Source: Pseudomonas batumici (GTDB lineage Bacteria > Pseudomonadota > Gammaproteobacteria > Pseudomonadales > Pseudomonadaceae). From it: a DNA stretch of 63,576 nucleotides. A program made the position numbers and the translations under genes. The notes under the pieces were generated by a model that was not told the origin of the DNA, searched no databases, and worked only from the letters and a program-made list of their open reading frames with translations. Below are positions 1 through 8,302 of this stretch, piece by piece. The stretch covers positions 1 to 63,576 of the forward strand of contig NZ_JXDG01000112.1 of NCBI RefSeq assembly GCF_000820515.1. The letters are read 5' to 3'. The stretch's first letter is position 1; each line of letters opens with the position of its first letter.

Positions 1-1
1 C

Positions 2-2179
2 AGCGCCGCCAGCCACATCACCCTGGACAACACCGGGGTCCACGGGGCCAGCTCGGGCAATGCCGGCAGCGGCACCACCGACTCGAACACCTACGCCATC
101 GACACCCAGCGCCCGACCGCCACCGTCGTGGTCGCGAACAACGCCCTGGGCATCGGCGGCACGTCCCTGGTGACCATCACCTTCAGCGAAGCGGTGACCG
201 GTCTCACCCTGGCCGACCTGACCGCCGACAACGGCAGCCTGAGCGGCCTGAGCACCAGCGACAACATCACCTGGACCGCGACCCTGACGCCGGCGGCGGG
301 GATTACCCAGGCCAACAATCACATCGTCCTGGACAACAGTACGGTGGCCGACACCGCCGGCAACAGCGGTTCCGGTACCACCGCCTCGAACGCCTATGAC
401 GTCGACAGCGTGCGCCCGACCGCGAGCATCGTGATGGCCAATCCGACCCTGGCGGCCGGACAGACCTCGTTGGTGACGTTCACCTTCAGCGAGGCGGTGA
501 CCGGCTTCAGCAACGCCGACCTGACGGTATCCAATGGCACCCTGAGCGCGGTGAGCAGCAGCGACGGCGGCGTCACCTGGACCGCGACCTTCACCCCGAC
601 CAGCAACGTTCACGCCACCAGCAACGTCATCGGCCTGAACAACACGACCTATACGGACCTTGCGGGCAATGCCGGCGCGGGCACCACCAGTTCGGCGAAC
701 TACACCGTCGACACCGTGCTCCCCACGGCGACCATCGTGATGGCGAATCCGGCGTTGAACATCGGCTCGAGCTCTCTGGTGACCATTACCTTCAGCGAGG
801 CGGTGACCGGCTTCAGCAATGCCGACCTGACGGTCGCCAATGGCACCTTGAGCGCGGTGAGCAGCAGCGACGGCGGTATCACCTGGACGGCGACCTTCAC
901 CCCGACCAACAACATCAGCCACAGCGGCAACGTGATCAGCCTGAACAACGCGGCCTACACGGACCTGGACGGCAACGCCGGGGCGGGCACCACCAACTCC
1001 AACACCTACGCCATCGACACCCAGCGTCCGACCGCGACCATCTCCGTGGCGAACAACAACCTGGGCATCGGCCAGACCACCACGGTGACCATCGCCTTCA
1101 GCGAAGCGGTGACCGGCTTCAACCTGTCCGAGCTCAGCGTGCCCAACGGCACCCTGTCCAACCTGGCCAGCGCCGACGGCGGCAAGACCTGGACCGCGAC
1201 CTTGACGCCGACGGCGAATATCACCGATGCCACCAACCTGATCGTGCTGGACACCAGCCTGGTCAGCGATACCGCCGGCAATGCCGGGAACAGCATCGCG
1301 ATTTCCAACAACTACGCGGTCGATGGCGATCGGCCAACGGCGACCATCAGCGTCGCCAACCCGAACCTGACCGCCGGCCAGACCACCGTCGTGACCTTCA
1401 CCTTCAGCGAGAAAGTCAGCAACTTCGACCTGTCGGAGCTGAGCGTGGCCAACGGCGTCCTGTCCAACCTGGTCACCCGCGATGGTGGCAAGACCTGGAC
1501 CGCGACCCTGACGCCGACGGCGAACATCAACGACCCGAGCAACTTCATCACCCTGGACAACAGCCAGGTCACGGACCTCGCCGGCAACGCCGGCACCGGC
1601 TTCGCCAACTCCAACAACTACACGATCAACACGATCTCGTTGGGCGGCGATCCGCAGTTCCGGGTGGATGGATCGGCGGCGCAATCGGTCGGGCCGAACC
1701 AACCGTTGCTGCCGTCGATCAGCATCGTGCCGACCGGCAACCTGGGTGCGCCGTTGGGCTTCCCGCCGTTGTTCGAACAGCGCACCTCGGGCGATGGCCT
1801 GCCGCCAGTGGGCAATATCTTCATCAACCACAACGCGCTGGCGCCGAGCTATATCGCCCAGGTGTTCAGCACCGACGGTGCCGGCAATGGCAACGCCAGT
1901 GGCTTCCTCGGTTTTGGCGGCGGCGATGGCGGGGTGTTCGGCAACAGTACCGTGTCGACGGTCTTCCACCACGAATCGACCAGCAACGATATCTCCAACG
2001 GCCAGGTCTTCGACCGCAACGGCAAGGGTCTGGGTGATCCGGCCCAGGGCGGGCGCGGCGCTTTCGGTGCGCCAACCCTGGGGCAGCAATTGCAGAAGAT
2101 CAAAGATAACGAGCAGAAACAGCTGCATGAACTAGCCTGGGCGTTGGAACAAGTCGGCATCAGCGAAATGTCGGCCTGA
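2..2179 (+). CDS. Giant Ig-like-repeat surface adhesin, C-terminal part (5' end outside window)
   Basis: The reading frame is open from base 2, so the gene starts upstream; about 725 residues are visible. They hold the end of one Ig-like repeat and five full repeats of about 101 residues, each built on a TFSEAVTGF core, a TWTATLTPTANI strand and a TDLAGNAG end. This resembles the Big_12-type bacterial Ig domains of Bap-like adhesins. After about residue 540 the repeats give way to a Gly/Asn-rich stretch (GFLGFGGGDGGVFG) and a charged C-terminus ending EMSA, a plausible uncleaved type I secretion signal; no RTX nonapeptides are visible. A TolC-like gene follows directly, as in the bap operon of P. 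aeruginosa, which fits type I export to the cell surface for adhesion or biofilm. The ABC and HlyD subunits are not in view. Function is inferred from architecture. Confidence 0.85.
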   Translation, partial: SAASHITLDNTGVHGASSGNAGSGTTDSNTYAIDTQRPTATVVVANNALGIGGTSLVTITFSEAVTGLTLADLTADNGSLSGLSTSDNITWTATLTPAAGITQANNHIVLDNSTVADTAGNSGSGTTASNAYDVDSVRPTASIVMANPTLAAGQTSLVTFTFSEAVTGFSNADLTVSNGTLSAVSSSDGGVTWTATFTPTSNVHATSNVIGLNNTTYTDLAGNAGAGTTSSANYTVDTVLPTATIVMANPALNIGSSSLVTITFSEAVTGFSNADLTVANGTLSAVSSSDGGITWTATFTPTNNISHSGNVISLNNAAYTDLDGNAGAGTTNSNTYAIDTQRPTATISVANNNLGIGQTTTVTIAFSEAVTGFNLSELSVPNGTLSNLASADGGKTWTATLTPTANITDATNLIVLDTSLVSDTAGNAGNSIAISNNYAVDGDRPTATISVANPNLTAGQTTVVTFTFSEKVSNFDLSELSVANGVLSNLVTRDGGKTWTATLTPTANINDPSNFITLDNSQVTDLAGNAGTGFANSNNYTINTISLGGDPQFRVDGSAAQSVGPNQPLLPSISIVPTGNLGAPLGFPPLFEQRTSGDGLPPVGNIFINHNALAPSYIAQVFSTDGAGNGNASGFLGFGGGDGGVFGNSTVSTVFHHESTSNDISNGQVFDRNGKGLGDPAQGGRGAFGAPTLGQQLQKIKDNEQKQLHELAWALEQVGISEMSA
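110..1629 (+). repeat. Five tandem Ig-domain repeats of about 303-306 bp
   Basis: Units begin near 110, 411, 717, 1023 and 1329 at an RPTATI-like motif. Units two and three are nearly identical in DNA over long blocks (for example around 490-590 and 795-895), which suggests recent duplication or gene conversion. Units four and five resemble each other more (FNLSELSV / FDLSELSV). Confidence 0.85.
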
Positions 2180-2195
2180 ACAATTTTGGGGATCT

Positions 2196-2215
2196 GCGCC
2201 GACGGTTGTCGGCGC
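2196..2215 (+). other. GC-rich hairpin between adhesin and TolC gene
   Basis: A perfect 8-bp stem (GCGCCGAC / GTCGGCGC) with a GGTT loop lies 17 bases after the adhesin stop. It is followed by CTATAAAAAAG rather than a T-run, so it is more likely an intercistronic stability or attenuation element than a full terminator. Confidence 0.5.
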
Positions 2216-2255
2216 CTATAAAAAAGAATGCGGTAGTCAGGGGGCGGTGCAAGGG

Positions 2256-3770
2256 ATGAGAAGAAGTCATAAGTTGTTCAGCGTCAGTATGCTGGCGCTG
2301 GTAGTCAGTGGTTGTGCCGTCACCAGCCAGCCGATCGATCGTAGCGTCAGCGAACAACGCGCCAAGAGTGATATGCAGACCATGTTCAAGGATCAGGAGC
2401 CGTTGAGCGGCCCGCTGACCCTGCACGAAGCCATGGCCCGCGCGGTGAAGTACAACCTCGAAGGCCGGCTCAAGGTCATGGAAGAGGCCCTGGCCAAACG
2501 CCAGCTCGACCTCGCCAGCTTCGACATGCTGCCGCGCATGGCGCTGGACGCCGGTTATGCCGGGCGTAACAACGTCAGTGCCTCCAGCAGCCAGAGCGTC
2601 AGGACCGGGACCCAGTCCCTGGAACCGTCGACCTCCCAGGACCGTGACCGTCGCGTCGCCGACCTGACCATGGTCTGGAACGTGCTCGACTTCGGTGTGA
2701 GCTACATCAACGCCAAGCAGCAGGGCGACCAACGGCTGATCGTCCAGGAACGGCGGCGCAAGGTGGTCAACACCATCGTCCAGGACGTGCGCTCGGCCTA
2801 CTGGCGTGCGGTGGCCGCCGAACGCCTGCTCAAGCAGATCGACAGCCTGATGGCGAGGGTCGAGCAGGCCCAGGGCAACAGCGAGAAAATGAGCGAACAG
2901 CGTATCGGCGATCCGGTCCAGGCCCTGGGTTACCAGCGTGCGTTGATCGTCGCCACGCGCGAGTTGGAAGAACAGCGCAAGGCGCTGACCCTGGCCAAGA
3001 CCGAACTGGCGACCCTGATCAACCTGCCCATGGGCACCGAGCTGACCCTGGCGACCCCGGACAACTACGAGATCCCGGAACTCAAGGTCGACATGGCCAA
3101 GCTGGAACAGGAAGCCCTGGCCAGCCGTCCGGAACTGCGTGAACAGGACTACCAGACCCGCATCAGCGCCAACGAAACCCGCAAGGCCATGCTGCGCCTG
3201 CTGCCAGGCCTGGAGTTCTCCGCCGGCGGCCATTACGACAGCAACTCCTTCCTGGTCAACGACAAGTGGGCCGACTACGGCGTCAAGGTCACCTGGAACC
3301 TGTTCAACGTGATCTCCGCCCCGGCGGCCATCGACGTCGCCAAGGCCGGCGAAGAAGTGGCCACGGCGCGCCGCCAGGCCATGTCCATCGCGGTACTGGC
3401 CCAGCTTTACGTGGCCAATGCCAACTACCGTGAAGCGCTGCGCCAGTTCAATACCAGCCAGCAACTGTCGAGCATCGACGGGCAGATCGTCGGGCAGCTG
3501 CGCAACCGCTACAAGGCGGCGGGGTTGGGCGAACTGGACCTGATCCAGGGCGAACTCAACACCTTGCAGGCCGACCTGCGCCGCGACCTGGCCTATGCCG
3601 ACCTGCGCAACGCCTACGGGCAGATCTTTGCCAGCGCCGGGCTCGACCCGCTGCCGCCGGAGGTGTCCTCGACCAAGATCCAGGCGATTGCCGGGGCCTT
3701 GGCCGCGCGTGAATCCGAGTGGGCGGCGGGCAAGATCGATGAGCCTGTGAGCCATGCCCAGGGGCAATGA
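2256..3770 (+). CDS. TolC-family outer-membrane factor (lipoprotein) of the adhesin export system
   Basis: Encodes about 504 residues. The N-terminus (basic start, LALVVSGC lipobox) predicts a lipoprotein signal peptide with Cys as residue 1 after cleavage. The body shows the two long alpha-helical repeats of the outer-membrane efflux protein family. It would be the outer-membrane channel for the upstream adhesin; the adhesin-TolC order matches the bap operon of P. aeruginosa. The ATG at 2256 is preferred over GTG 2247 because a run of G at 2240-2244 is better spaced from it. The spacing from the adhesin (76 bases) with only a weak hairpin suggests co-transcription. Outer-membrane assignment is firm by family; pairing with this adhesin is inferred from position. 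Confidence 0.85.
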   Translation: MRRSHKLFSVSMLALVVSGCAVTSQPIDRSVSEQRAKSDMQTMFKDQEPLSGPLTLHEAMARAVKYNLEGRLKVMEEALAKRQLDLASFDMLPRMALDAGYAGRNNVSASSSQSVRTGTQSLEPSTSQDRDRRVADLTMVWNVLDFGVSYINAKQQGDQRLIVQERRRKVVNTIVQDVRSAYWRAVAAERLLKQIDSLMARVEQAQGNSEKMSEQRIGDPVQALGYQRALIVATRELEEQRKALTLAKTELATLINLPMGTELTLATPDNYEIPELKVDMAKLEQEALASRPELREQDYQTRISANETRKAMLRLLPGLEFSAGGHYDSNSFLVNDKWADYGVKVTWNLFNVISAPAAIDVAKAGEEVATARRQAMSIAVLAQLYVANANYREALRQFNTSQQLSSIDGQIVGQLRNRYKAAGLGELDLIQGELNTLQADLRRDLAYADLRNAYGQIFASAGLDPLPPEVSSTKIQAIAGALAARESEWAAGKIDEPVSHAQGQ

Positions 3771-3863
3771 CCGACTGGCCCCGGGAGCCAGCCTCCAGCT
3801 TGGTCCGCGCGAGGCCCGTGGCGGGTGCCGACTCGACGGCGCACGCGCGGACGGAGCCGGCTT

Positions 3864-4655
3864 TTGAGCCTGCCGGCGTTTTCCCGCCTGCCTGTCGCCG
3901 TGGACCTGCCACTGTTGCTGCAGGCCTTGACGCAGTTGGGTGAGAGCGCCTGGGTGGCGCATTTCAATAGCGATTACTACGCGGGCGAGTGGAGTGGGGT
4001 GGCGCTGATTTCCGCCAGCGATGCCCTCGGCGAACTGGCGCCGGGCAAGGGCGAAGCCGTTGCGCGCAAGCCCTGGCTGGAAGACCCGAAATGGTCCTAT
4101 GGCTTGCAGGGCCTGCCCCTGGAAATCCGCTCGGCGCGCCTGCTGCGACTGGGGCCAGGCGGGCGGATCCATGAACACCGCGATTATGATCTCGGTGCCC
4201 CGGACGCCGATCGGCGCCTGCATATTCCCCTGCTCAGCCCGCCCGACGTGGAGTTCATGCTCGATGGGCAACGCATTCCCATGAAGGCCGGCGAATGCTG
4301 GTTTCTCGATCTGTCGCGGCCCCACAGCGTCGACAATTGGGGGGATCGGGCGCGGGTCCATCTGGTGCTCGACTGTCGTCCGAATGCCTGGCTGGAACAG
4401 CAGATCGCCGCGGGCTTGCCGAGTACCCCGGCCCCTGGCCTGGGGCGGGCCGCCGTGGCGCTCGAGCAGTTTCGCCAGTGGCTGGAGCGTGACCCGCAAC
4501 TGTGTCGGGAACTCCAGGCGCAAACGGACAGCGAGGGCTTTATTACCCGCACCCTGGAGCGAGCCGCCGCCCACGGCCTGCATTTCGCCCGTTCGGACCT
4601 GTGCGCGGCCATGGCCCGGGGCCGTCGCAACTGGAATCAACCATGGACGGCCTGA
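3864..4655 (+). CDS. Aspartyl/asparaginyl beta-hydroxylase-like Fe(II)/2-oxoglutarate oxygenase
   Basis: About 263 residues. The catalytic core is visible: HRD at residues 105-107 and His154 in RPHSVDN form the iron-binding HxD...H triad, and Arg164 in RARVHLVLD is placed to bind 2-oxoglutarate. This is the Asp/Asn beta-hydroxylase cupin-like family (Asp_Arg_Hydrox). The frame is open back to GTG 3825, but TTG 3864 has a GGAG at 3853-3856 at good spacing and begins where family similarity seems to begin; the start is uncertain. The gene lies 93 bases after the TolC gene and overlaps the sulfotransferase-like gene by 13 bases. Its substrate is unknown; location suggests modification of the adhesin or its export system, which is inference. 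Confidence 0.8.
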   Translation: MSLPAFSRLPVAVDLPLLLQALTQLGESAWVAHFNSDYYAGEWSGVALISASDALGELAPGKGEAVARKPWLEDPKWSYGLQGLPLEIRSARLLRLGPGGRIHEHRDYDLGAPDADRRLHIPLLSPPDVEFMLDGQRIPMKAGECWFLDLSRPHSVDNWGDRARVHLVLDCRPNAWLEQQIAAGLPSTPAPGLGRAAVALEQFRQWLERDPQLCRELQAQTDSEGFITRTLERAAAHGLHFARSDLCAAMARGRRNWNQPWTA

Positions 4656-5632
4656 AGGACTGGTTGCCGATTCGCGTCTGGCGCGAAGACGCGCATTGGC
4701 GTGTCGACTGGTGCTGGTTCGGTGAGCACCGGCTGGACCAGCCGTTCTTTGGCGATTCGGTGGACGACGCCCTGCAGCTGCCGTTCAACCAGGCCTTCCG
4801 GCGTGAAACGCCGCTGGCGGTGCTCAGCGAATGGCAGGTGCCGGCCGTGGCGCCGAGCGCATTCATCTACCACGCCTCGCGGTGCGGTTCGACGCTGATC
4901 GGCCAGATGTTGGCGCAGTTGGACAGCCATATCGTGATCAGCGAGCCGCCGCCCCTGGACCGGCTGTTGCGTGACCACCTCGATCCGCAGGAGCGGCGTG
5001 CGGCGTTGCACGGCCTGCTGGCGGCCTACGGCCAGCGGCGGCGTGGCGGCGAGGAGGCACTGGTGATCAAGCTGGATGCCTGGAATATCGGCGAGTTGCC
5101 GTTGTTGCGCGAATGCTTTCCCGAGACGCCCTGGCTGTTCCTGTACCGCGATCCGCTGGAAATTGCCGTGTCCCACGTGCGCCGGGCCGGCATGCACATG
5201 GTCCCGGGGATGCTCGGCAGCAGCTCGCTGGACACCCCGGGGCAGGACGATTCGCGGGAAGACTATATCGCCGCGCGCCTGGGGCGGATCCTCCAGCAGG
5301 GCTGGGAGCACTGTGTGGCCTTTGGCGGTTTGCCGGTCAACTACAGCGAGTTGCCGGGGGCGTTTGACGGACACCTGGGGGCGTTCTTCGGGCTCGATTC
5401 CGGGCAACGCGACCAGTTGTTTTCCGTGGTACGGCAGCATGCCAAGCAGCCGGACCAGGTGTTTGTGCCGGATGGTCAGGACAAGCACCGGGAAGCGTCC
5501 GAGCGGCTCAGGGAACGGGTGGCGCACTGGGCCGAGGGGCCTTATCAGGCACTGGAAACCTTGCGAGCGGAACGCAACCCTCCAGGTGCAGCCGGCCGAC
5601 GCCCTCTTGTGCGCAATGGCCGTCAACGCTGA
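4643..5632 (+). CDS. Sulfotransferase-like protein
   Basis: 329 residues from ATG 4643, overlapping the hydroxylase gene by 13 bases, so the two are translationally linked. The strand-loop-helix FIYHASRCGSTLIGQML (Ser79-Thr84 region) is the PAPS 5'-phosphosulfate loop of sulfotransferases, and LYRDPLEIAVSHVR (Arg169, Ser177) matches the 3'-phosphate-binding motif. Family members transfer sulfate from PAPS to protein, sugar or small-molecule hydroxyls; some branches have lost activity. No signal peptide is seen, so it should act in the cytoplasm, before export of any adhesin substrate. A start at 4502 is possible but would bury 141 bases in the hydroxylase gene. The substrate cannot be read from the sequence. 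Confidence 0.75.
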   Translation: MDGLKDWLPIRVWREDAHWRVDWCWFGEHRLDQPFFGDSVDDALQLPFNQAFRRETPLAVLSEWQVPAVAPSAFIYHASRCGSTLIGQMLAQLDSHIVISEPPPLDRLLRDHLDPQERRAALHGLLAAYGQRRRGGEEALVIKLDAWNIGELPLLRECFPETPWLFLYRDPLEIAVSHVRRAGMHMVPGMLGSSSLDTPGQDDSREDYIAARLGRILQQGWEHCVAFGGLPVNYSELPGAFDGHLGAFFGLDSGQRDQLFSVVRQHAKQPDQVFVPDGQDKHREASERLRERVAHWAEGPYQALETLRAERNPPGAAGRRPLVRNGRQR

Positions 5633-5645
5633 CCCGGGCTTTCTT

Positions 5646-5730
5646 TGTGGGAGCCGGCTTGCCGGCGATGGCGGCCGGACAATCGACGCAAGACTTGCGG
5701 GCCTCATCGCTGGCAAGCCAGCTCCTACAG
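5646..5730. repeat. REPIN (paired REP palindromes)
   Basis: Inverted REP units (GGAGCCGGCTTGCCGGCGAT and its partner ending GGCAAGCCAGCTCCTACA) separated by about 35 bases, just after the sulfotransferase-like gene. Confidence 0.85.
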
Positions 5731-5787
5731 TGACCGCGTTCGCCGTAGCTGCGAGTTAAGGGGCAATACCGTATCTCCAAGGTGGCG

Positions 5788-6555
5788 TCAGGCCTGACCT
5801 TTCGCCGACAAATCCGCCATGCCTTTGAGCAACTCGATCGGCAGCGGAAACACGATGGTCGAACTCTTGTCCCCGGCAATCGACGACAAGGTCTGCATAT
5901 AACGCAACTGCATGGCCCCCGGCTGGCGCCCGAGCATCTCGGCGGCCTGCATCAGTTTCTCCGAAGCCTGCAATTCACCTTCGGCATGGATCACCTTGGC
6001 CCGCCGCTCCCGTTCGGCCTCGGCCTGCTTGGCGATGGCGCGGATCATCGATTCGTTGAGGTCGACGTGCTTGATCTCGACGTTGGCCACCTTGATCCCC
6101 CAGGCATCGGTCTGGGCGTCCAGCACCTGCTGGATATCGGCGTTGAGCTTTTCCCGCTCGGCCAGCAGTTCATCCAGTTCGTGCTTGCCCAGCACCGCGC
6201 GCAACGTGGTCTGGGCCAGTTGGCTGGTGGCGGCGAGGAAATTTTCCACCTGGATAATCGCCTTCTGGGGATCGAGCACGCGGAAATACAGCACCGCATT
6301 GACCTTCACCGAGACGTTATCGCGGGTGATCACGTCCTGCGGCGGGACATCGTGGACCACGGTGCGCAGGTCGACCCGGACCATTTGCTGCACCAGCGGA
6401 ATCAAGATGATCAGTCCAGGGCCCTTGACCTGCCAGAAGCGTCCGAGCTGGAACACCACGCCGCGCTCGTATTCGCGCAGGATGCGAAAGGTCGACGCCG
6501 CGAGCATCAGCAGCAGGAACGCGAGTAGCGCGCCTGAACCCAATTGCAGGACCAT
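5788..6555 (-). CDS. SPFH/band-7 family slipin (stomatin-like membrane protein)
   Basis: About 255 residues: an N-terminal transmembrane segment, then the band-7 domain beginning REYERGVVFQLGRF and including DVPPQDVITRDNVSV and ALYFRV-like stretches, ending in an Ala/Glu/Arg-rich helical region (QAEAERERRAKVIHAEGE) that forms oligomers in this family. ATG 6555 is chosen because GAGGAG lies 7 bases upstream on the minus strand; a GTG at 6570 overlaps the nfeD stop. It follows the NfeD gene on the same strand, the classic slipin/NfeD pair, thought to organise membrane microdomains and membrane-protein quality control. Confidence 0.92.
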   Translation of the reverse strand: MVLQLGSGALLAFLLLMLAASTFRILREYERGVVFQLGRFWQVKGPGLIILIPLVQQMVRVDLRTVVHDVPPQDVITRDNVSVKVNAVLYFRVLDPQKAIIQVENFLAATSQLAQTTLRAVLGKHELDELLAEREKLNADIQQVLDAQTDAWGIKVANVEIKHVDLNESMIRAIAKQAEAERERRAKVIHAEGELQASEKLMQAAEMLGRQPGAMQLRYMQTLSSIAGDKSSTIVFPLPIELLKGMADLSAKGQA

Positions 6556-6566
6556 GATCAATCTCC

Positions 6567-7142
6567 TCACCCGGGCGGGTCGTCAACGGCTTTCACTTCC
6601 AGCAGCAGGCCCTTGCGCGCGATCACCTGGACTTGTTGGCCGGGATGCAGCGGGGTTGGGCTCTGGATCTGCCAGTTTTCGCCTTGCAAGCGCACCCAGC
6701 CGGCACAGGCATTGTCGGTTTTCAGGGCGGTCACCAGGGTCCGGCTGCCTTCCAGCCCGGCGTCGCCGCTGACCACCTGGCGCTGGCGGGCCTTGTAGAC
6801 CGCGCCGATCAAGCCGACCAGCAAGAGCACCGCGATCAGCAGCAGAGTGAGTTTCAACGGGCGCGAGGTGTTGTCGCCGAATACCTGTGGGTCGAGCAGG
6901 ATCAGCATGCCCATCACGACCGCGACGAGACCGCCGAAGCCGATTGCGCCGAAGCTTGGCATCAGGGCTTCGGCCACGATAAGGGCGATGCCCAGCAGGA
7001 TCAGCCCGGCACCGGAGTCGTCGATGGGCAGCACAAGCAGGGTCACGACGGAGTCGGCCCCTTCGGCAAGCTGGGGCCCGACCGGCCAGACGATCAGCCA
7101 CCCGAACAACAGCCAGGCCCACCAGTAGTAACGATGGCTCAC
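6567..7142 (-). CDS. NfeD-family membrane protein, short form
   Basis: 191 residues starting at a GTG with GGAGA upstream. A signal or anchor segment is followed by three to four transmembrane helices (LILLGIALIVAEALMP, IGFGGLVAVVMGMLILL, LLLIAVLLLVGLIG) and a C-terminal OB-fold NfeD domain (GSRTLVTALKTDNACAGWVRLQGENWQ). The N-terminal ClpP-like serine protease domain of full-length NfeD proteins (about 430-460 residues) is absent. It is transcribed ahead of the slipin gene, and the two are expected to work as a membrane complex. Confidence 0.9.
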   Translation of the reverse strand: MSHRYYWWAWLLFGWLIVWPVGPQLAEGADSVVTLLVLPIDDSGAGLILLGIALIVAEALMPSFGAIGFGGLVAVVMGMLILLDPQVFGDNTSRPLKLTLLLIAVLLLVGLIGAVYKARQRQVVSGDAGLEGSRTLVTALKTDNACAGWVRLQGENWQIQSPTPLHPGQQVQVIARKGLLLEVKAVDDPPG

Positions 7143-7392
7143 TTGAGTTCTCCGCGAGTTTCGTCACCCCCATTAGTCAAAGTCTAGTCGAGCCGTGGTG
7201 CTGCGCCGGATAAACGCCGGCCCACGGCCTTCCACCGGGCTTTTAGACCTGACCCGACTATCGAGCGGCGGTGATAGCGAGAACGGTTACTGAGGTTAAG
7301 CCGACGCCTGGCGATGAACTGCCTAGACTCTTATCCAAGGAATGCAGCAAACCCATCGCCCTGGGGCATTCGGCAGGGCTCGGAGGTGCATC

Positions 7393-7854
7393 ATGCGCAT
7401 GGCAAAAACTGTACAACGCAGCCTGGAACAGGCGCGTTGCGAATTCGACATCGTCACTCACCCTCATTCGTCCAGCAGCCTGGAAACTGCCCGTTTGGCG
7501 GGTATTCCGGCCGAACGCATGGCCAAGTCGGTGGTGCTCGACGACCAACACGGTCATTACCTGATGGCGGTACTGCCCGCCAGCCAGCACCTGGACCTGA
7601 GCAAGGTCCGCGGTGCCAGTACCTGGCAGATCAGCCGGGAAAGCACCCTGGCCTATCTGTTCCAGGATTGCGAACGCGGGGCCGTGCCGGCGCTGGGTGA
7701 GTCCTATGGCCTGAAGATGGTGGTCGACCCGATGCTGACCCGTCAGCAGGACATCTACCTGGAAGCCGGCAATCACAACAACCTGGTGCATATGCAAATG
7801 GACCAGTTCCTGAAACTGGTGCCCCATGCCGAGGTGTGCGAGCTCTCTCAATGA
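7393..7854 (+). CDS. YbaK/ProX-type aminoacyl-tRNA deacylase domain protein
   Basis: 153 residues. The sequence shows the YbaK/EbsC pattern: FDIVTHPHSSSSLETARLAGIP near the start, MAKSVVLDD with the conserved lysine, then the PASQHLDLSKV strand. Family members hydrolyse mischarged tRNAs (Cys-tRNA-Pro, Ala-tRNA-Pro and relatives). The open frame extends upstream to 7342, but ATG 7393 has GGAGG at 7381 and starts at the family N-terminus. It stands alone; the exact tRNA substrate is not deducible. Confidence 0.85.
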   Translation: MRMAKTVQRSLEQARCEFDIVTHPHSSSSLETARLAGIPAERMAKSVVLDDQHGHYLMAVLPASQHLDLSKVRGASTWQISRESTLAYLFQDCERGAVPALGESYGLKMVVDPMLTRQQDIYLEAGNHNNLVHMQMDQFLKLVPHAEVCELSQ

Positions 7855-7965
7855 GCCTCGTACGCTGTCGGCTTTCCACTCACGCGGTGCTGCACGGCGG
7901 GGACGCGCTTGTTCGCGAAACCGCCTGACCGGCATCGCCCTTTCCTTGAATCCCGGAGCCCCCCG

Positions 7966-8211
7966 ATGGAATCACCTGAGCACAGCCTGCCGTCCCTGTT
8001 CAAACAACTGGGCCTGCCCGATGACCCCGTCAGCATCGACCGCTTCATCGCCACCCATTCGCCGCTCAAGCCGGAGCTGCATCTGGCGGATGCCTTTTTC
8101 TGGACCCAGTGCCAGGCGGACTTCCTGCGTGATGAGATCCTGGACGATGCCGACTGGGCGGAAGTGGTGGACCAGTTGGATGTGTTGTTGAGGAAGGGGC
8201 GAGGCGTTTGA
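7966..8211 (+). CDS. DUF2789 family protein
   Basis: 81 residues, acidic, soluble, with the SLPSLFKQLGLPDDPVSIDRFI start and FFWTQCQADFLRDEI core typical of the DUF2789 family found in gammaproteobacteria. No function is known. A CGGAG lies about 8 bases before the ATG. It sits 111 bases after the ybaK-like gene and before the efflux regulator. Confidence 0.8.
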   Translation: MESPEHSLPSLFKQLGLPDDPVSIDRFIATHSPLKPELHLADAFFWTQCQADFLRDEILDDADWAEVVDQLDVLLRKGRGV

Positions 8212-8240
8212 CGCGCAGGATGAAGTAATTGTTTCAAAAC

Positions 8241-8270
8241 TTGACGACCCACCGGCTGATGCGAGATATT
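8241..8270 (+). promoter_or_regulatory. Promoter of the MarR-efflux operon
   Basis: TTGACG (8241-8246) and GATATT (8265-8270) are separated by 18 bases and point into the marR-like gene starting at 8303. Confidence 0.55.
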
Positions 8271-8274
8271 GATA

Positions 8275-8288
8275 GTTAGCAAACTAAC
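8275..8288. promoter_or_regulatory. Probable MarR operator
   Basis: GTTAG-CAAA-CTAAC is a perfect inverted repeat starting 5 bases after the -10 box, overlapping the expected transcription start; this fits autorepression by the MarR protein encoded immediately downstream. Confidence 0.6.
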
Positions 8289-8302
8289 AATGCGAATCTG
8301 CC

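Noticed and set aside
110..1629. Regularly spaced repeats as a CRISPR array
   Set aside because: The period is about 303 bases, in frame, and encodes Ig-like domains; there are no short repeats with unique spacers.
2196..2215. Full terminator after the adhesin gene
   Set aside because: The stem is good but the expected T-run is absent, so read-through into the TolC gene is likely.
2160..4640. 826-residue open frame on the minus strand
   Set aside because: It lies opposite three genes with clear families and reads as a low-complexity Gly/Gln/Arg shadow typical of high-GC DNA.
5782..6528. 248-residue plus-strand frame
   Set aside because: Complement of the slipin gene, which has clear family motifs and a ribosome site.
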